Shown here piece by piece: positions 38,584-47,907 of a DNA stretch of 64,000 nucleotides; positions within the stretch are counted from its first letter, which is position 1, and every line of letters starts with the position of its first letter. The notes under the pieces are model-generated. The model worked only from the letters and a program-made list of their open reading frames with translations. It was not told where the DNA came from and did not search any database. The position numbers were made by a program, and so were the translations under genes. Origin of the DNA: an uncultured beta proteobacterium (GTDB lineage: Bacteria; Pseudomonadota; Gammaproteobacteria; Burkholderiales; Burkholderiaceae_C); assembly GCA_903897925.1 (NCBI GenBank), contig CAIUDG010000035.1:41880-105879 (forward strand). Direction: 5' to 3'.

Positions 38584-41223
38584 TTACAGCTTGGCGCTGA
38601 CCCAGGCCAGCACGCTGTCCAGCGCGGCGCCCAGCTTGGCCGGTTCACTACCACCGGCCATGGCCATGTCCGGCTTGCCGCCACCCTTGCCGCCGACCTG
38701 TGCGGCAACATGGTTGGCCAGCTCGCCAGCCTTGACCCGGCCCACCGTGTCGGCGGTGACGCCGGCAGCAATCTGCACTTTGTCACCGTCGACCGTGCCG
38801 AGCACAATCACGGCGGTCTTGAGCTTGTCCTTGAGCTTGTCCAAGGTGTCGCGCAAGGTCTTGGCGTCGGCGCCTTCCAGGCGTGCCGCCAGCACCTTCA
38901 CCCCCTGCACCACGACCGCGGTACCGGCCAGTTCGTCACCTTGGGCTGAGGCCAGCTTGCCCTTGACGGCAGCAAGTTCTTTTTCCAGCTCGCGCATTTG
39001 CGTCAGCAACGCGTCGACCCGACCCGGCAATTCGCTGGTGGTGGCGCGCAAGGCACCGGCCACGCCACCCAAGGTGGCTTCCATGTCCTGCACATAGGCC
39101 AGCGCGACCAAGCCAGTAACCGCTTCGACACGGCGCACGCCGGCGGCTACACCGCCTTCGGCAGTGATCGAGAAAAAGCCGATGTCGCCGCTGCGCTGCA
39201 CATGGGTGCCGCCACACAGCTCGGTGCTGCTGCCGATGTCCAGCACGCGCACTTCGTCGCCGTACTTTTCACCGAACAGCATCATGGCGCCGGTCTGCTT
39301 GGCCGATTCGATGTCCATCACGCGCGACCGCGTCGCCACGTTGGCCAGAATTTCGGCGTTGACCAGGGCCTCGATCTCGCGAATCTGGGCATCAGTGACC
39401 GGGGCGTTGTGGATGAAGTCGAAGCGGGTTTTTTCGGCATCGACCAGGCTGCCCTTTTGCTGCACGTGCTCGCCCAGCACCTGGCGCAAGGCCTTGTGCA
39501 TCAGGTGCGTTACCGAGTGGTTGCGCTGCGTCGCGGCACGGGTCTGCGGATTCACCTGGGCCGTAAGCTGCGCGCCGACGCGCAGCGAACCGCTGACCAG
39601 CACGCCGTGGTGGCCGAACACATCGGCCTTGATCTTCTGGGTATCCGCCACTTCAAAGCGCGCATCGGTGCTCGACAGCAGGCCCTGGTCACCGACCTGG
39701 CCACCGCTTTCGGAATAGAACGGGGTGCTGTCCAGCACCACCACGCCAGCCTGGCCCGGCGCCAGCTCTGCCACCGGCGTGCCTTCGACATACAGCGCCA
39801 ACACGGTACTGTTCTGGCTCAGCTGCTCGTAGCCGACAAAGGTATTGCCGGCGCCGGTGTACTCCAGCGCGCGGTCCATCTTGAACTTGCCTGCGGCGCG
39901 GCCCTGGGCCTTCTGCTTTTCCATAGCGGCGTGGAAACCGGCCTCGTCGACTTCAACGCCGGCTTCCCGGCAGACGTCGGCCGACAGGTCGAGCGGGAAG
40001 CCATAGGTGTCGTGCAGCTTGAATGCCACTTCACCCGGCAAAATCTTGGCCGGCGTGGCGCCGGTACCCTGGCCCAGTGCCGCTTCCAGAATTTCCATGC
40101 CGGTGGCCAGGGTTTCAAAGAAACGCTCTTCTTCCACCTTCAGCACTTCGGTAATGCGTTTTTCATCGGCACGCAGCTTGGGATAGGCCGCCCCCATCAG
40201 CTGCACCAGATCGGCCACCAGGCGGTGGAAGAATGGCGTCTTCTTGCCCAGCTTGTAACCGTGGCGGATGGCGCGCCGCACAATTCGGCGCTGCACATAG
40301 CCGCGCCCTTCGTTGCCCGGAATCACGCCGTCGCTCACCAGGAAGGCGGTGGCGCGGATGTGGTCGGCAATCACGCGCAGCGACTTGTTGTTCAGGTCGG
40401 TGCAGCCGGTTTCGCGCGAGGCGGCGCGGATCAGCTGGTCGAACAGGTCGATTTCATAGTTGCTGTGCACGTGCTGCATGATTGCCGCCAGGCGCTCCAG
40501 GCCCATGCCGGTGTCCACGCAAGGCGCGGGCAAGGGCTTGACCGAGCCGTCGGGCTGCATGTCGAACTGCATGAACACGTTGTTCCAGATTTCAATGTAG
40601 CGGTCGCCATCGGCGTCCGGGCTGCCGGGCGGGCCGCCGGGGATGTCCGCACCGTGGTCGTAGAAGATTTCCGAGCAGGGTCCGCAGGGGCCGGTGTCGG
40701 CCATCATCCAGAAATTGTCGGAGGCGTACTTGGCACCCTTGTTGTCGCCAATGCGCACCACGCGCTCAGGTGGCAGGCCGATGACTTCGGTCCAGATTTT
40801 GTAAGCCTCGTCGTCGTCAATGTAGACCGTGGCCCAGAGCTTGTCGGCGGGTAGTTTGTAAACCTGGGTCAGCAGTTCCCAGGCCCAGACCAGAGAGTCG
40901 TGCTTGAAATAGTCGCCAAAGCTCCAGTTGCCGAGCATTTCGAAGAACGTGTGGTGGCGCGCGGTGTAGCCGACGTTTTCCAGGTCGTTGTGCTTGCCGC
41001 CCGCGCGCAGGCAGGCCTGCACCGACGCCGCACGCACATAAGAGCGCTTGTCGGTCCCCAGGAACACGTCCTTGAACTGCACCATGCCCGAGTTGGTAAA
41101 CATCAGCGTCGGGTCGTTGCCGGGCACCAGCGGACTGGAGGCGACCACGGTGTGGCCCTTGGAGGCAAAAAAGTCGAGAAAAGTTTTGCGAATGTCGGCG
41201 ACACTCATTACTGACTGGGTCAT
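38584..41223 (-). CDS. alaS: alanyl-tRNA synthetase
   Basis: 879 residues from ATG 41223 (ATG 41208 is also possible; an open frame to 41328 is not needed). Class II catalytic core with [15 protein letters not shown] and [15 protein letters not shown], the editing-site motifs [11 protein letters not shown] (two His) and LCGGTHV, and a C-terminal DHHA1 domain rich in Gly/Ala ([15 protein letters not shown]). Charges tRNA(Ala). The 618-codon antisense frame is a shadow. Confidence 0.97.
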   Translation of the reverse strand: MTQSVMSVADIRKTFLDFFASKGHTVVASSPLVPGNDPTLMFTNSGMVQFKDVFLGTDKRSYVRAASVQACLRAGGKHNDLENVGYTARHHTFFEMLGNWSFGDYFKHDSLVWAWELLTQVYKLPADKLWATVYIDDDEAYKIWTEVIGLPPERVVRIGDNKGAKYASDNFWMMADTGPCGPCSEIFYDHGADIPGGPPGSPDADGDRYIEIWNNVFMQFDMQPDGSVKPLPAPCVDTGMGLERLAAIMQHVHSNYEIDLFDQLIRAASRETGCTDLNNKSLRVIADHIRATAFLVSDGVIPGNEGRGYVQRRIVRRAIRHGYKLGKKTPFFHRLVADLVQLMGAAYPKLRADEKRITEVLKVEEERFFETLATGMEILEAALGQGTGATPAKILPGEVAFKLHDTYGFPLDLSADVCREAGVEVDEAGFHAAMEKQKAQGRAAGKFKMDRALEYTGAGNTFVGYEQLSQNSTVLALYVEGTPVAELAPGQAGVVVLDSTPFYSESGGQVGDQGLLSSTDARFEVADTQKIKADVFGHHGVLVSGSLRVGAQLTAQVNPQTRAATQRNHSVTHLMHKALRQVLGEHVQQKGSLVDAEKTRFDFIHNAPVTDAQIREIEALVNAEILANVATRSRVMDIESAKQTGAMMLFGEKYGDEVRVLDIGSSTELCGGTHVQRSGDIGFFSITAEGGVAAGVRRVEAVTGLVALAYVQDMEATLGGVAGALRATTSELPGRVDALLTQMRELEKELAAVKGKLASAQGDELAGTAVVVQGVKVLAARLEGADAKTLRDTLDKLKDKLKTAVIVLGTVDGDKVQIAAGVTADTVGRVKAGELANHVAAQVGGKGGGKPDMAMAGGSEPAKLGAALDSVLAWVSAKL

Positions 41224-41404
41224 GACGGGTTTCTTCGGGCTGGTTGCGGGGAAGCTAAGCGCCGTATTATCGCCGCCAAGTGGCACCCGCCGCGCAAGCC
41301 GATCCGGAGCCTTTCGCGAAGGCCGCACGCCGTAAGCTGGCGGGCGTCACAAAACCGAATCGGGCGCCCCAGCGCGTGCCGCCCGATCACCCACAGGAGC
41401 CTCC

Positions 41405-42883
41405 ATGGACATGAAAACTTCACCCCTCGCCCTGCTCAAGGACCCCAGCCTGCTCAAAACCGACGCCCTGATCAATGGCGCCTGGGTCGCTGGCACCAGC
41501 CGCTTTGACGTGCTCGACCCGGCCACCGGCCACAAACTGGCCGATGTCGCCAACCTCGGCCCGGAACAGGCGGAGCAGGCGATTGCCGCCGCCAATGCGG
41601 CCTGGCCCGCCTGGCGCAGCAAGACCGCCAAGGAACGCAGCATTATTTTGCGCAAATGGTTCGACCTGCTGATGGCGAACCAGGAAGACCTGGGCCGCAT
41701 CATGACCGCCGAACAAGGCAAGCCCTTCGCCGAAGCCAAGGGCGAAGTGGCCTATGGCGCCAGCTTTGTCGAGTGGTTTGCCGAAGAAGCCAAGCGCCTG
41801 AATGGCGAAACCCTGCCGCAGTTTGACAACAACCGGCGCCTGTCGGTGATCAAGCAGCCGATTGGCGTGTGCGCCGCCATCACGCCCTGGAACTTCCCGC
41901 TGGCCATGATCACGCGCAAGGTGGCGCCGGCCCTGGCGGCTGGCTGCACCGTCTTGATCAAGCCGGCCGAACTGACCCCGCTGACGGCGCTGGCCGCCGC
42001 CGAGCTGGCCATGCGCGCCGGCATTCCAGCCGGCGTGCTGAACATGATTACCGCCGACGCCAGCCAGTCGATCGCAGTCGGCAAAGTGATTTGCGCCAGC
42101 GACGTGGTGCGCCACTTGAGCTTCACCGGCTCCACCGAAGTGGGCCGCATCCTGATGGCGCAAAGCGCGCCGACCGTGAAGAAGCTGTCGCTGGAACTCG
42201 GCGGCAATGCGCCCTTCATCGTGTTCGACGACGCAGACATCGACTCCGCCGTGGAAGGCGCTCTGGCCAGCAAATACCGCAATGCCGGTCAGACCTGCGT
42301 CTGTGCCAACCGCTTTTATGTGCAGGACGGGGTCTATGCGCAATTCGTCGCCAAATTCAGCGCCCGCGTCAAGGCGCTGAAGGTCGGCAACGGCTTTGAC
42401 GAGGGCGTGATGCAAGGCCCGCTGATTGAAGACGCGGCGCTGGACAAGGTCAAACGCCATGTGGCCGACGCCGTGGCCAAGGGCGGCAAGGTGGAAACCG
42501 GCGGCCAGGCGCTGCACGGCCAGTTCTTTGAACCCACGGTAATTTCCGAGGCCAGCGCCGACATGCTGTGCGCCCGGGAAGAAACCTTCGGCCCGTTTGC
42601 CCCGGTGTTCCGCTTCCAGACCGAGCAACAGGCAATCGATGCCGCCAACCACACCGAGTTTGGCCTGGCCAGCTACTTCTACAGCCGCGACATCGGCCGC
42701 ATCTACCGCGTTGCCGAAGCGCTGGAATACGGCATGGTCGGCATCAACGTCGGCATTCTGGCCACCGAACACGTGCCCTTCGGCGGGGTGAAGCAGTCCG
42801 GTCTGGGCCGCGAAGGCTCGCACTTCGGCATGGACGACTACGTTGAAATCAAGTACCTGTGCATGGGTGACATCCTGAAGTAA
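41405..42883 (+). CDS. gabD: NAD(P)+-dependent succinate-semialdehyde dehydrogenase
   Basis: 492 residues, aldehyde dehydrogenase superfamily. Catalytic Glu in LELGGNAPFIVFDDAD and catalytic Cys in NAGQTCVCANRF; GSTEVGRILM for cofactor binding; C-terminal FGGVKQSGLGREGSHFGMDDY is typical of GabD. Converts succinic semialdehyde to succinate. It stands alone; no gabT adjacent. Confidence 0.92.
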   Translation: MDMKTSPLALLKDPSLLKTDALINGAWVAGTSRFDVLDPATGHKLADVANLGPEQAEQAIAAANAAWPAWRSKTAKERSIILRKWFDLLMANQEDLGRIMTAEQGKPFAEAKGEVAYGASFVEWFAEEAKRLNGETLPQFDNNRRLSVIKQPIGVCAAITPWNFPLAMITRKVAPALAAGCTVLIKPAELTPLTALAAAELAMRAGIPAGVLNMITADASQSIAVGKVICASDVVRHLSFTGSTEVGRILMAQSAPTVKKLSLELGGNAPFIVFDDADIDSAVEGALASKYRNAGQTCVCANRFYVQDGVYAQFVAKFSARVKALKVGNGFDEGVMQGPLIEDAALDKVKRHVADAVAKGGKVETGGQALHGQFFEPTVISEASADMLCAREETFGPFAPVFRFQTEQQAIDAANHTEFGLASYFYSRDIGRIYRVAEALEYGMVGINVGILATEHVPFGGVKQSGLGREGSHFGMDDYVEIKYLCMGDILK

Positions 42884-42961
42884 CACAAGTGCTGCGCCGG
42901 GGCCGGCGCAGCCCCGGAATTCCCCTGCTGACAACACTGCCATGTCAGTAGAGGACTAGAC

Positions 42962-42983
42962 AATATTTGCTTAGGCAAGTATT
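42962..42983. promoter_or_regulatory. palindromic operator candidate upstream of the MarR gene
   Basis: AATATTTGC (42962-42970), spacer TTAG, GCAAGTATT (42975-42983): 8 of 9 arm positions pair. It lies 11 bp before the MarR start and over the probable promoter, the usual place for a MarR-family autoregulatory site. Confidence 0.6.
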
Positions 42984-42993
42984 ATCCCGTCCC

Positions 42994-43536
42994 ATGTCCT
43001 CTCCCTCTTCCCCGCCCAAAACCGTTGCTGCCACCGCTCCGGTGGATGCCGCGCTCGGGTCGCAGCCGCACTTCTACTGTGCCCAGGGCTACCGCCCGGA
43101 AGACAGCGTCGGCTACATGATGCGCCAGATCCTGAACCTGGTGGCGCAAGAAGTCGAACACCAGCTGGCCCACACCGATCTCACCAACGCGCAGTGGATT
43201 CCGCTGTTCAAGCTGTACATCGGCCAGGCCAGCACGGTGGCCCAGCTGGCGCGTGCCTGCAACCTCGACACCGGCGCCATGACCCGCATGCTGGACCGGT
43301 TGGAAGCCAAAGACCTGTGCAAGCGGGTGCGTTCGGAGGTGGACCGCCGGGTGGTGCACATTGAACTCAGCCCGGCCGGCGTACAAGCCGCCAGCGAAAT
43401 TCCGAAAGTCCTTTGCGGCGTGCAAAACGCCCACCTCGCCGGTTTCAACGCCGACGAGTTTGAAACCCTGAAATCCTTATTGCGCCGAATTTTGAACAAT
43501 GCCGAATCGATTGCCGCCCATGCCCACCAACCCTGA
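42994..43536 (+). CDS. MarR-family transcriptional regulator
   Basis: 180 residues from ATG 42994. Winged helix with ASTVAQLARACNLDTGAMTRMLDRLEAKDLCKRVRSEVDRRVVHIELS, including the wing Asp-Arg-Arg. It starts the efflux operon and overlaps the next gene by about 17 bp, so it is presumably its repressor, acting at the palindrome just upstream. The inducing compound is unknown. Confidence 0.93.
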   Translation: MSSPSSPPKTVAATAPVDAALGSQPHFYCAQGYRPEDSVGYMMRQILNLVAQEVEHQLAHTDLTNAQWIPLFKLYIGQASTVAQLARACNLDTGAMTRMLDRLEAKDLCKRVRSEVDRRVVHIELSPAGVQAASEIPKVLCGVQNAHLAGFNADEFETLKSLLRRILNNAESIAAHAHQP

Positions 43537-44968
43537 GCTTTCCCACCCTGCGCGGCCCCTGGCCCTGCTGCTGTCCGCCGTGGCACTGGCCACCCTGAGC
43601 GCCTGCGCCAACTACGCCGGCATCACGCCCAGCGCGCAGCCACTGGACGCCAGCCGCCTGGGCCTGCAAAACCCAGCCACCAGCCCGGCCGACAGCGCTG
43701 AGAGCGCCGACTGGTGGCTCAGCCTGGGCGATGCCCAGCTGCAATCGCTGATCCAGAAAGCACTGGAAAACAACCCCGGCCTGCGCGCCGCCCAGGCCCG
43801 CATCGCGCGTGCCCAGGCCGCCAACGCCCTGGTGCAGTCGGCCAACGGCCCGGCGCTGGACGCCGAACTCGACATGTCACGCCAGCTGTTCTCGGCCAAC
43901 AGCATTTATCCGCCGCCCTTTGGGGGCTCGGCCTATGAAATGGGTTCGTTGCAGCTCAATGGCGCCTGGGAACTTGACTTCTTTGGCAAAAACAGCGCTG
44001 CCCTGGCAGCCTCGGTCGGCCAACTGCGCGCTGCGCAAGCCGACCTGCGCGCCGCCCGCGGCCTGCTGGCCGCCAATGTGGCGCGCAGCTACTTCCAGCT
44101 GGTGCGCATTGAGGCCCAACTGGCGCTGGCGCAGCGCAACCTGGCCCAGCGCAGCGAAATCCGCCAGCTCACCCAAGACCGCTTGCAAGCCGGCCTGGAC
44201 ACCCAGCTGGAACTGCAGCACAGCGACGGTGCCCTGCCCGATATGCGCCTGCAAATTGAAGTGCTGAATGAGCAAAAGGCCCTGGCACGCAACGCCCTGG
44301 CCGCACTGACCGCGCAATCAGCGCAAACGCTGGCGCTGCAAACACCGGAACTGGGCAGTCTGGCCGCACCCCAGCTGCCCACCACGCTGCCGCTGAACCT
44401 GCTCGGCCAGCGTGCCGACATCAGCGCCGCGCGTTGGCGCATCGAAGCCAATTTGCAGGACGTGAAGGCGGCCAAGGCGCAGTTCTATCCGAACATTGAC
44501 CTGGTCGGTTTTGCCGGCTACTCCAGCATCGGCTGGGACAAACTGCTGCGCAGCGACAGCGTCAACTGGGGCGTCGGCCCGGCAGTGCATTTGCCGCTGT
44601 TCGACTCCGGCCGCCTGCGCGCCCAGCTCAGTGGCAAGACCGCCGAGCTCGACAACGCCATAGAAAGCTACAACGCCCAAGTAATTGAAGCGGTGCACGA
44701 AGTGGCCGACCAGCTCACCATCGGCCAGGCCCTGCAACGCCAGCAAAGCCAGCAGGCTGCCGCCCAGGCGTCGGCCGAAAAGGCCTACCAGATTGCGGTC
44801 GAGCGCTACCGCGTCGGACTGGGCAACTACCTGAATGTGCTCAGCGCTGAAACACCGCTGCTGGCGCAACGCCGCCAAGGCATTGACCTGGCCGCGCGTG
44901 CGTTCGACACCCAAGTCCAGATTCTGCATGCCATGGGCAGTGCCAGCACCGCTCCAGCGCCCCAATAA
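43520..44968 (+). CDS. outer-membrane efflux lipoprotein (NodT/OprM family)
   Basis: 482 residues from ATG 43520 (ATG 43499 is also possible). Lipoprotein signal with lipobox LSAC near residue 29, then two OEP repeats of TolC type (long helices, for example QSLIQKALENNPGLRAAQARIARAQAA). Outer-membrane channel for the HlyD/MFS pump encoded next. Overlaps the 3' end of the MarR gene. Confidence 0.92.
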   Translation: MPTNPELSHPARPLALLLSAVALATLSACANYAGITPSAQPLDASRLGLQNPATSPADSAESADWWLSLGDAQLQSLIQKALENNPGLRAAQARIARAQAANALVQSANGPALDAELDMSRQLFSANSIYPPPFGGSAYEMGSLQLNGAWELDFFGKNSAALAASVGQLRAAQADLRAARGLLAANVARSYFQLVRIEAQLALAQRNLAQRSEIRQLTQDRLQAGLDTQLELQHSDGALPDMRLQIEVLNEQKALARNALAALTAQSAQTLALQTPELGSLAAPQLPTTLPLNLLGQRADISAARWRIEANLQDVKAAKAQFYPNIDLVGFAGYSSIGWDKLLRSDSVNWGVGPAVHLPLFDSGRLRAQLSGKTAELDNAIESYNAQVIEAVHEVADQLTIGQALQRQQSQQAAAQASAEKAYQIAVERYRVGLGNYLNVLSAETPLLAQRRQGIDLAARAFDTQVQILHAMGSASTAPAPQ

Positions 44969-44993
44969 ACCATTTTCTTAGCGAATTCCAAGC

Positions 44994-46214
44994 ATGAACG
45001 CAGCCACCACCCCCGCAGCTCCCCAACCCACCAACAACGCTGCCAAGCGCACCAAAGTACTGACCCTCCTGGGCACCGTGGTCCTGATCGGCCTGGCCTA
45101 TGGCGGCTATGAATGGTGGAGCGGACGCCACGAAGAAAGCACCGACAACGCCTACGTCCAGGGCAATGTGGTGCAAATCACGCCCCAGCTCGGCGGCACC
45201 GTCACCGCCATCTACGCCGACGACACCGACTTCGTCAAAGCCGGCCAGCCGCTGGTGCAACTCGACCCCGCCGACGCCAAAGTGGCACTGGAACAGGCAC
45301 AGGCCAACCTGGCGCAAAGCGTGCGCCAGGTGCGCACCCTGTACGCCAACAACACCAGCCTGAGCAGCCAGGTGACCCTGCGCGAAGCCGATGTGGCACG
45401 CGCCAACACCGAACTGGCACGCGCCACCGAAGACCTGAAGCGGCGCCAGGCGTTGGTTGGCAACGGTGCCGTGTCGCAGGAAGAACTCAGCCACACCCAG
45501 TCCCAGCTGACGCAAGCGCAAAACGCACTGGCCGCGGCCCAGGCCGGCGTCGTCAGTGCGCGCGACCAGTTGCGCAGCAACCAGACCCTGACCGATGGCA
45601 TCCAGCTGGAGAACCACCCGAATGTGCTGGCTGCGGCAGCCAAGGTACGCGAAGCCTATCTGGCGCTGCACCGTGCCGCGCTGCCAGCGCCGGTGGACGG
45701 CTATGTCGCCAAGCGCAGCGTGCAACTCGGCCAGCGCGTAGCGGCCGGCACGCCGCTGATGTCGCTGATTGGCCTGCACCAGGTCTGGGTCGATGCCAAC
45801 TTCAAGGAAATCCAGTTGCGCAATATCCGCATCGGCCAGCCCGCCACCCTGACTGCCGACCTGTACGGCAAGCGCATGGAGTACAAGGGCACGGTCGATG
45901 GCCTGGGTGCCGGTACCGGCGCCGCCTTCGCCCTGCTGCCGGCGCAAAACGCCACCGGCAACTGGATCAAGGTGGTGCAGCGCGTGCCAGTGCGCATCGC
46001 GCTCGATCCGCAGCAGCTCAAAGACAACCCGCTGCGCGTCGGCCTGTCCATGGAAGTCAGCGTCGACGTGTCGGACCAAAGCGGCAAGGCACTGGCCGAT
46101 GCGCCGCGCGCCGCCTCGGTGGTGCAGACCGAGGTCTATGCCAATATGGACAAGGGCGCCAGCGACGAAGTGCACCGCATCATTGCCGCCAATGCCGGTA
46201 GCCGCAGCCAATAA
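44994..46214 (+). CDS. HlyD/EmrA-family membrane fusion protein
   Basis: 406 residues. One N-terminal transmembrane helix (VLTLLGTVVLIGLAYGGYEWW), then biotinyl-lipoyl-like VQGNVVQITPQLGGTVTAI, a long coiled coil (about 105-215) and the closing lipoyl/beta-barrel half APVDGYVAKRSVQLGQRV. Links the EmrB-like transporter to the outer-membrane lipoprotein. 25 bp after the channel gene, 2 bp before the MFS gene. Confidence 0.93.
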   Translation: MNAATTPAAPQPTNNAAKRTKVLTLLGTVVLIGLAYGGYEWWSGRHEESTDNAYVQGNVVQITPQLGGTVTAIYADDTDFVKAGQPLVQLDPADAKVALEQAQANLAQSVRQVRTLYANNTSLSSQVTLREADVARANTELARATEDLKRRQALVGNGAVSQEELSHTQSQLTQAQNALAAAQAGVVSARDQLRSNQTLTDGIQLENHPNVLAAAAKVREAYLALHRAALPAPVDGYVAKRSVQLGQRVAAGTPLMSLIGLHQVWVDANFKEIQLRNIRIGQPATLTADLYGKRMEYKGTVDGLGAGTGAAFALLPAQNATGNWIKVVQRVPVRIALDPQQLKDNPLRVGLSMEVSVDVSDQSGKALADAPRAASVVQTEVYANMDKGASDEVHRIIAANAGSRSQ

Positions 46215-46216
46215 GC

Positions 46217-47779
46217 ATGAGCACCTCCTCCTACACGCCTGCACCACCGCTGCAGGGAAGCGCCCGCATGTGGGGCACCATCGCGCTGTCCGCCGCCACC
46301 TTCATGAACGTGCTGGACTCCTCGATTGCCAACGTTTCCCTGCCCTCGATTGCCGGCGACCTGGGCGTCAGCCCGAACCAGGGCACCTGGGTCATCACCA
46401 GCTTTGGTGTGGCCAACGCGATTGCGCTGCCGCTGACCGGCTGGCTGTCGCAGCGCTTTGGTCAGGTGCGGCTGTTCACGACCAGCGTGCTGCTGTTCGT
46501 GCTGTCGTCGTGGATGTGCGGCCTGGCTCCCAGCATGGGCTCGCTGATTGCCATGCGCGCCCTGCAGGGCTTTGTCGCCGGGCCGATGATGCCGCTGGCG
46601 CAGGCACTGCTGCTGTCCAGTTACCCGCCGGCATTGGCCGGCCTGGCGATGGCGCTATGGGCCATGACCACGCTGGTGGCGCCGGTGATGGGGCCGGTGC
46701 TGGGCGGCTGGATCACCGACCACATGCACTGGGGCTGGATCTTTTTCATCAACATCCCGGTCGGCTTCCTGGCTGCCTTCATCACCTGGACGATTTACCA
46801 CAAACGTGAAACGCCGACCCGCAAGTTGCCGATCGACAGCACCGGACTGGCGCTGCTGGTGGTGTCGGTCAGCGCACTGCAAATCATGCTCGACAAGGGC
46901 AAGGAGCTGGACTGGTTCCACTCGGTCGAAGTCACCAGCCTGGCGGTGGTGGCACTGATAGGCTTTGCCTTTCTCATCGCCTGGGAGCTCACCGACGACC
47001 ATCCGGTGATCGACCTGCGGCTGCTCAAGGTGCGCAATTTCTGGGCCGGCACCGTCGCCATGGCAGTGGCGTACAGCCTGTTCATGGGCAATCTGGTGCT
47101 GTTGCCGCTGTGGCTGCAGCAGTTCATGGGCTACACCTCGACCCAGGCCGGCATGCTGATGGCGCCGGTCGGACTGTTCGCCATCTTGCTGTCGCCCTGG
47201 GTCGGCAAAAACATTTCCCGGTTTGACCCGCGCAGCCTGACCAGCTTTGCCTTTATGGTGTTTGCTTTGGTACTGTGGATGCGCTCGCGCTTCAACACCC
47301 TGGCCGACTTCGACACCATCATGATTCCAACCGTGATCCAGGGCATCGCACTGGCCTTCTTCTTCATTCCGTTGACCAGCATCATTCTGGGCGGCTTGCC
47401 GCACGAAAAGATTCCATCGGCCTCCGGCTTGTCGAGTTTTGCGCGGATTGTTGGCGGCTCGTTCGGCACCTCGATCGCCATCACGGTGTGGCAGGACCGG
47501 GCCGCGCTGCACCATGCCAATCTGTCGGAACTGATCAACCACGGCAGCAGTGCCACGCAGTCGGCCCTGGCCGGCTTTCAGCAGGCTGGCATGGATCCAA
47601 CGCAGGCGCTGCTGCAGATCAATCGCATGGTCGATCAGCAGTCGTTCATGATGGCCGCCAATGACGTGTTCTTCGGCTCCTCCATGATTTTCATTCTGCT
47701 GATTCCGCTGGTCTGGCTGGCGCGACCAATCAAGGCGGGCGCTGGGGCTGCGGCCGACGCTGCGGCTGGCGCGCACTAA
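46217..47779 (+). CDS. DHA2-family MFS drug transporter (EmrB/QacA type)
   Basis: 520 residues, about 14 transmembrane helices. Family motifs include LDSSIANVSLPSIAGDLGVSPNQGTWVITSF at the N terminus and motif C-like LGGWITDHMHWGWIFFINIPVG. Proton-driven export through the EmrA-like and outer-membrane partners. Substrate unknown; last gene of the MarR-led operon. Confidence 0.93.
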   Translation: MSTSSYTPAPPLQGSARMWGTIALSAATFMNVLDSSIANVSLPSIAGDLGVSPNQGTWVITSFGVANAIALPLTGWLSQRFGQVRLFTTSVLLFVLSSWMCGLAPSMGSLIAMRALQGFVAGPMMPLAQALLLSSYPPALAGLAMALWAMTTLVAPVMGPVLGGWITDHMHWGWIFFINIPVGFLAAFITWTIYHKRETPTRKLPIDSTGLALLVVSVSALQIMLDKGKELDWFHSVEVTSLAVVALIGFAFLIAWELTDDHPVIDLRLLKVRNFWAGTVAMAVAYSLFMGNLVLLPLWLQQFMGYTSTQAGMLMAPVGLFAILLSPWVGKNISRFDPRSLTSFAFMVFALVLWMRSRFNTLADFDTIMIPTVIQGIALAFFFIPLTSIILGGLPHEKIPSASGLSSFARIVGGSFGTSIAITVWQDRAALHHANLSELINHGSSATQSALAGFQQAGMDPTQALLQINRMVDQQSFMMAANDVFFGSSMIFILLIPLVWLARPIKAGAGAAADAAAGAH

Positions 47780-47862
47780 TTCCGCATGCAATAGCAATTC
47801 CTGCCAATGTCCCCCGGGGCGGTGCGATACTTAGCACGTTTATCCGCAATCAGGGGGGAAAA

Positions 47863-47907
47863 ATGCAAAACCTGCGGTTAAGTCAGGCCGCGCCATGTCT
47901 GCGCTGA
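47863..47907 (+). CDS. possible 14-codon leader ORF overlapping the GGDEF/EAL start
   Basis: ATG 47863 sits 3 bases after GGGGGGA, the best ribosome binding site in the spacer, and the short frame ends at TGA 47907, overlapping the ATG (47895) of the phosphodiesterase gene in another frame. It could couple translation of the next gene. Too short for conservation to be judged by eye. Confidence 0.3.
   Translation: MQNLRLSQAAPCLR

Noticed and set aside
38998..40854. 618-codon plus-strand frame opposite alaS
   Set aside because: Antisense shadow; alaS motifs are intact on the minus strand.
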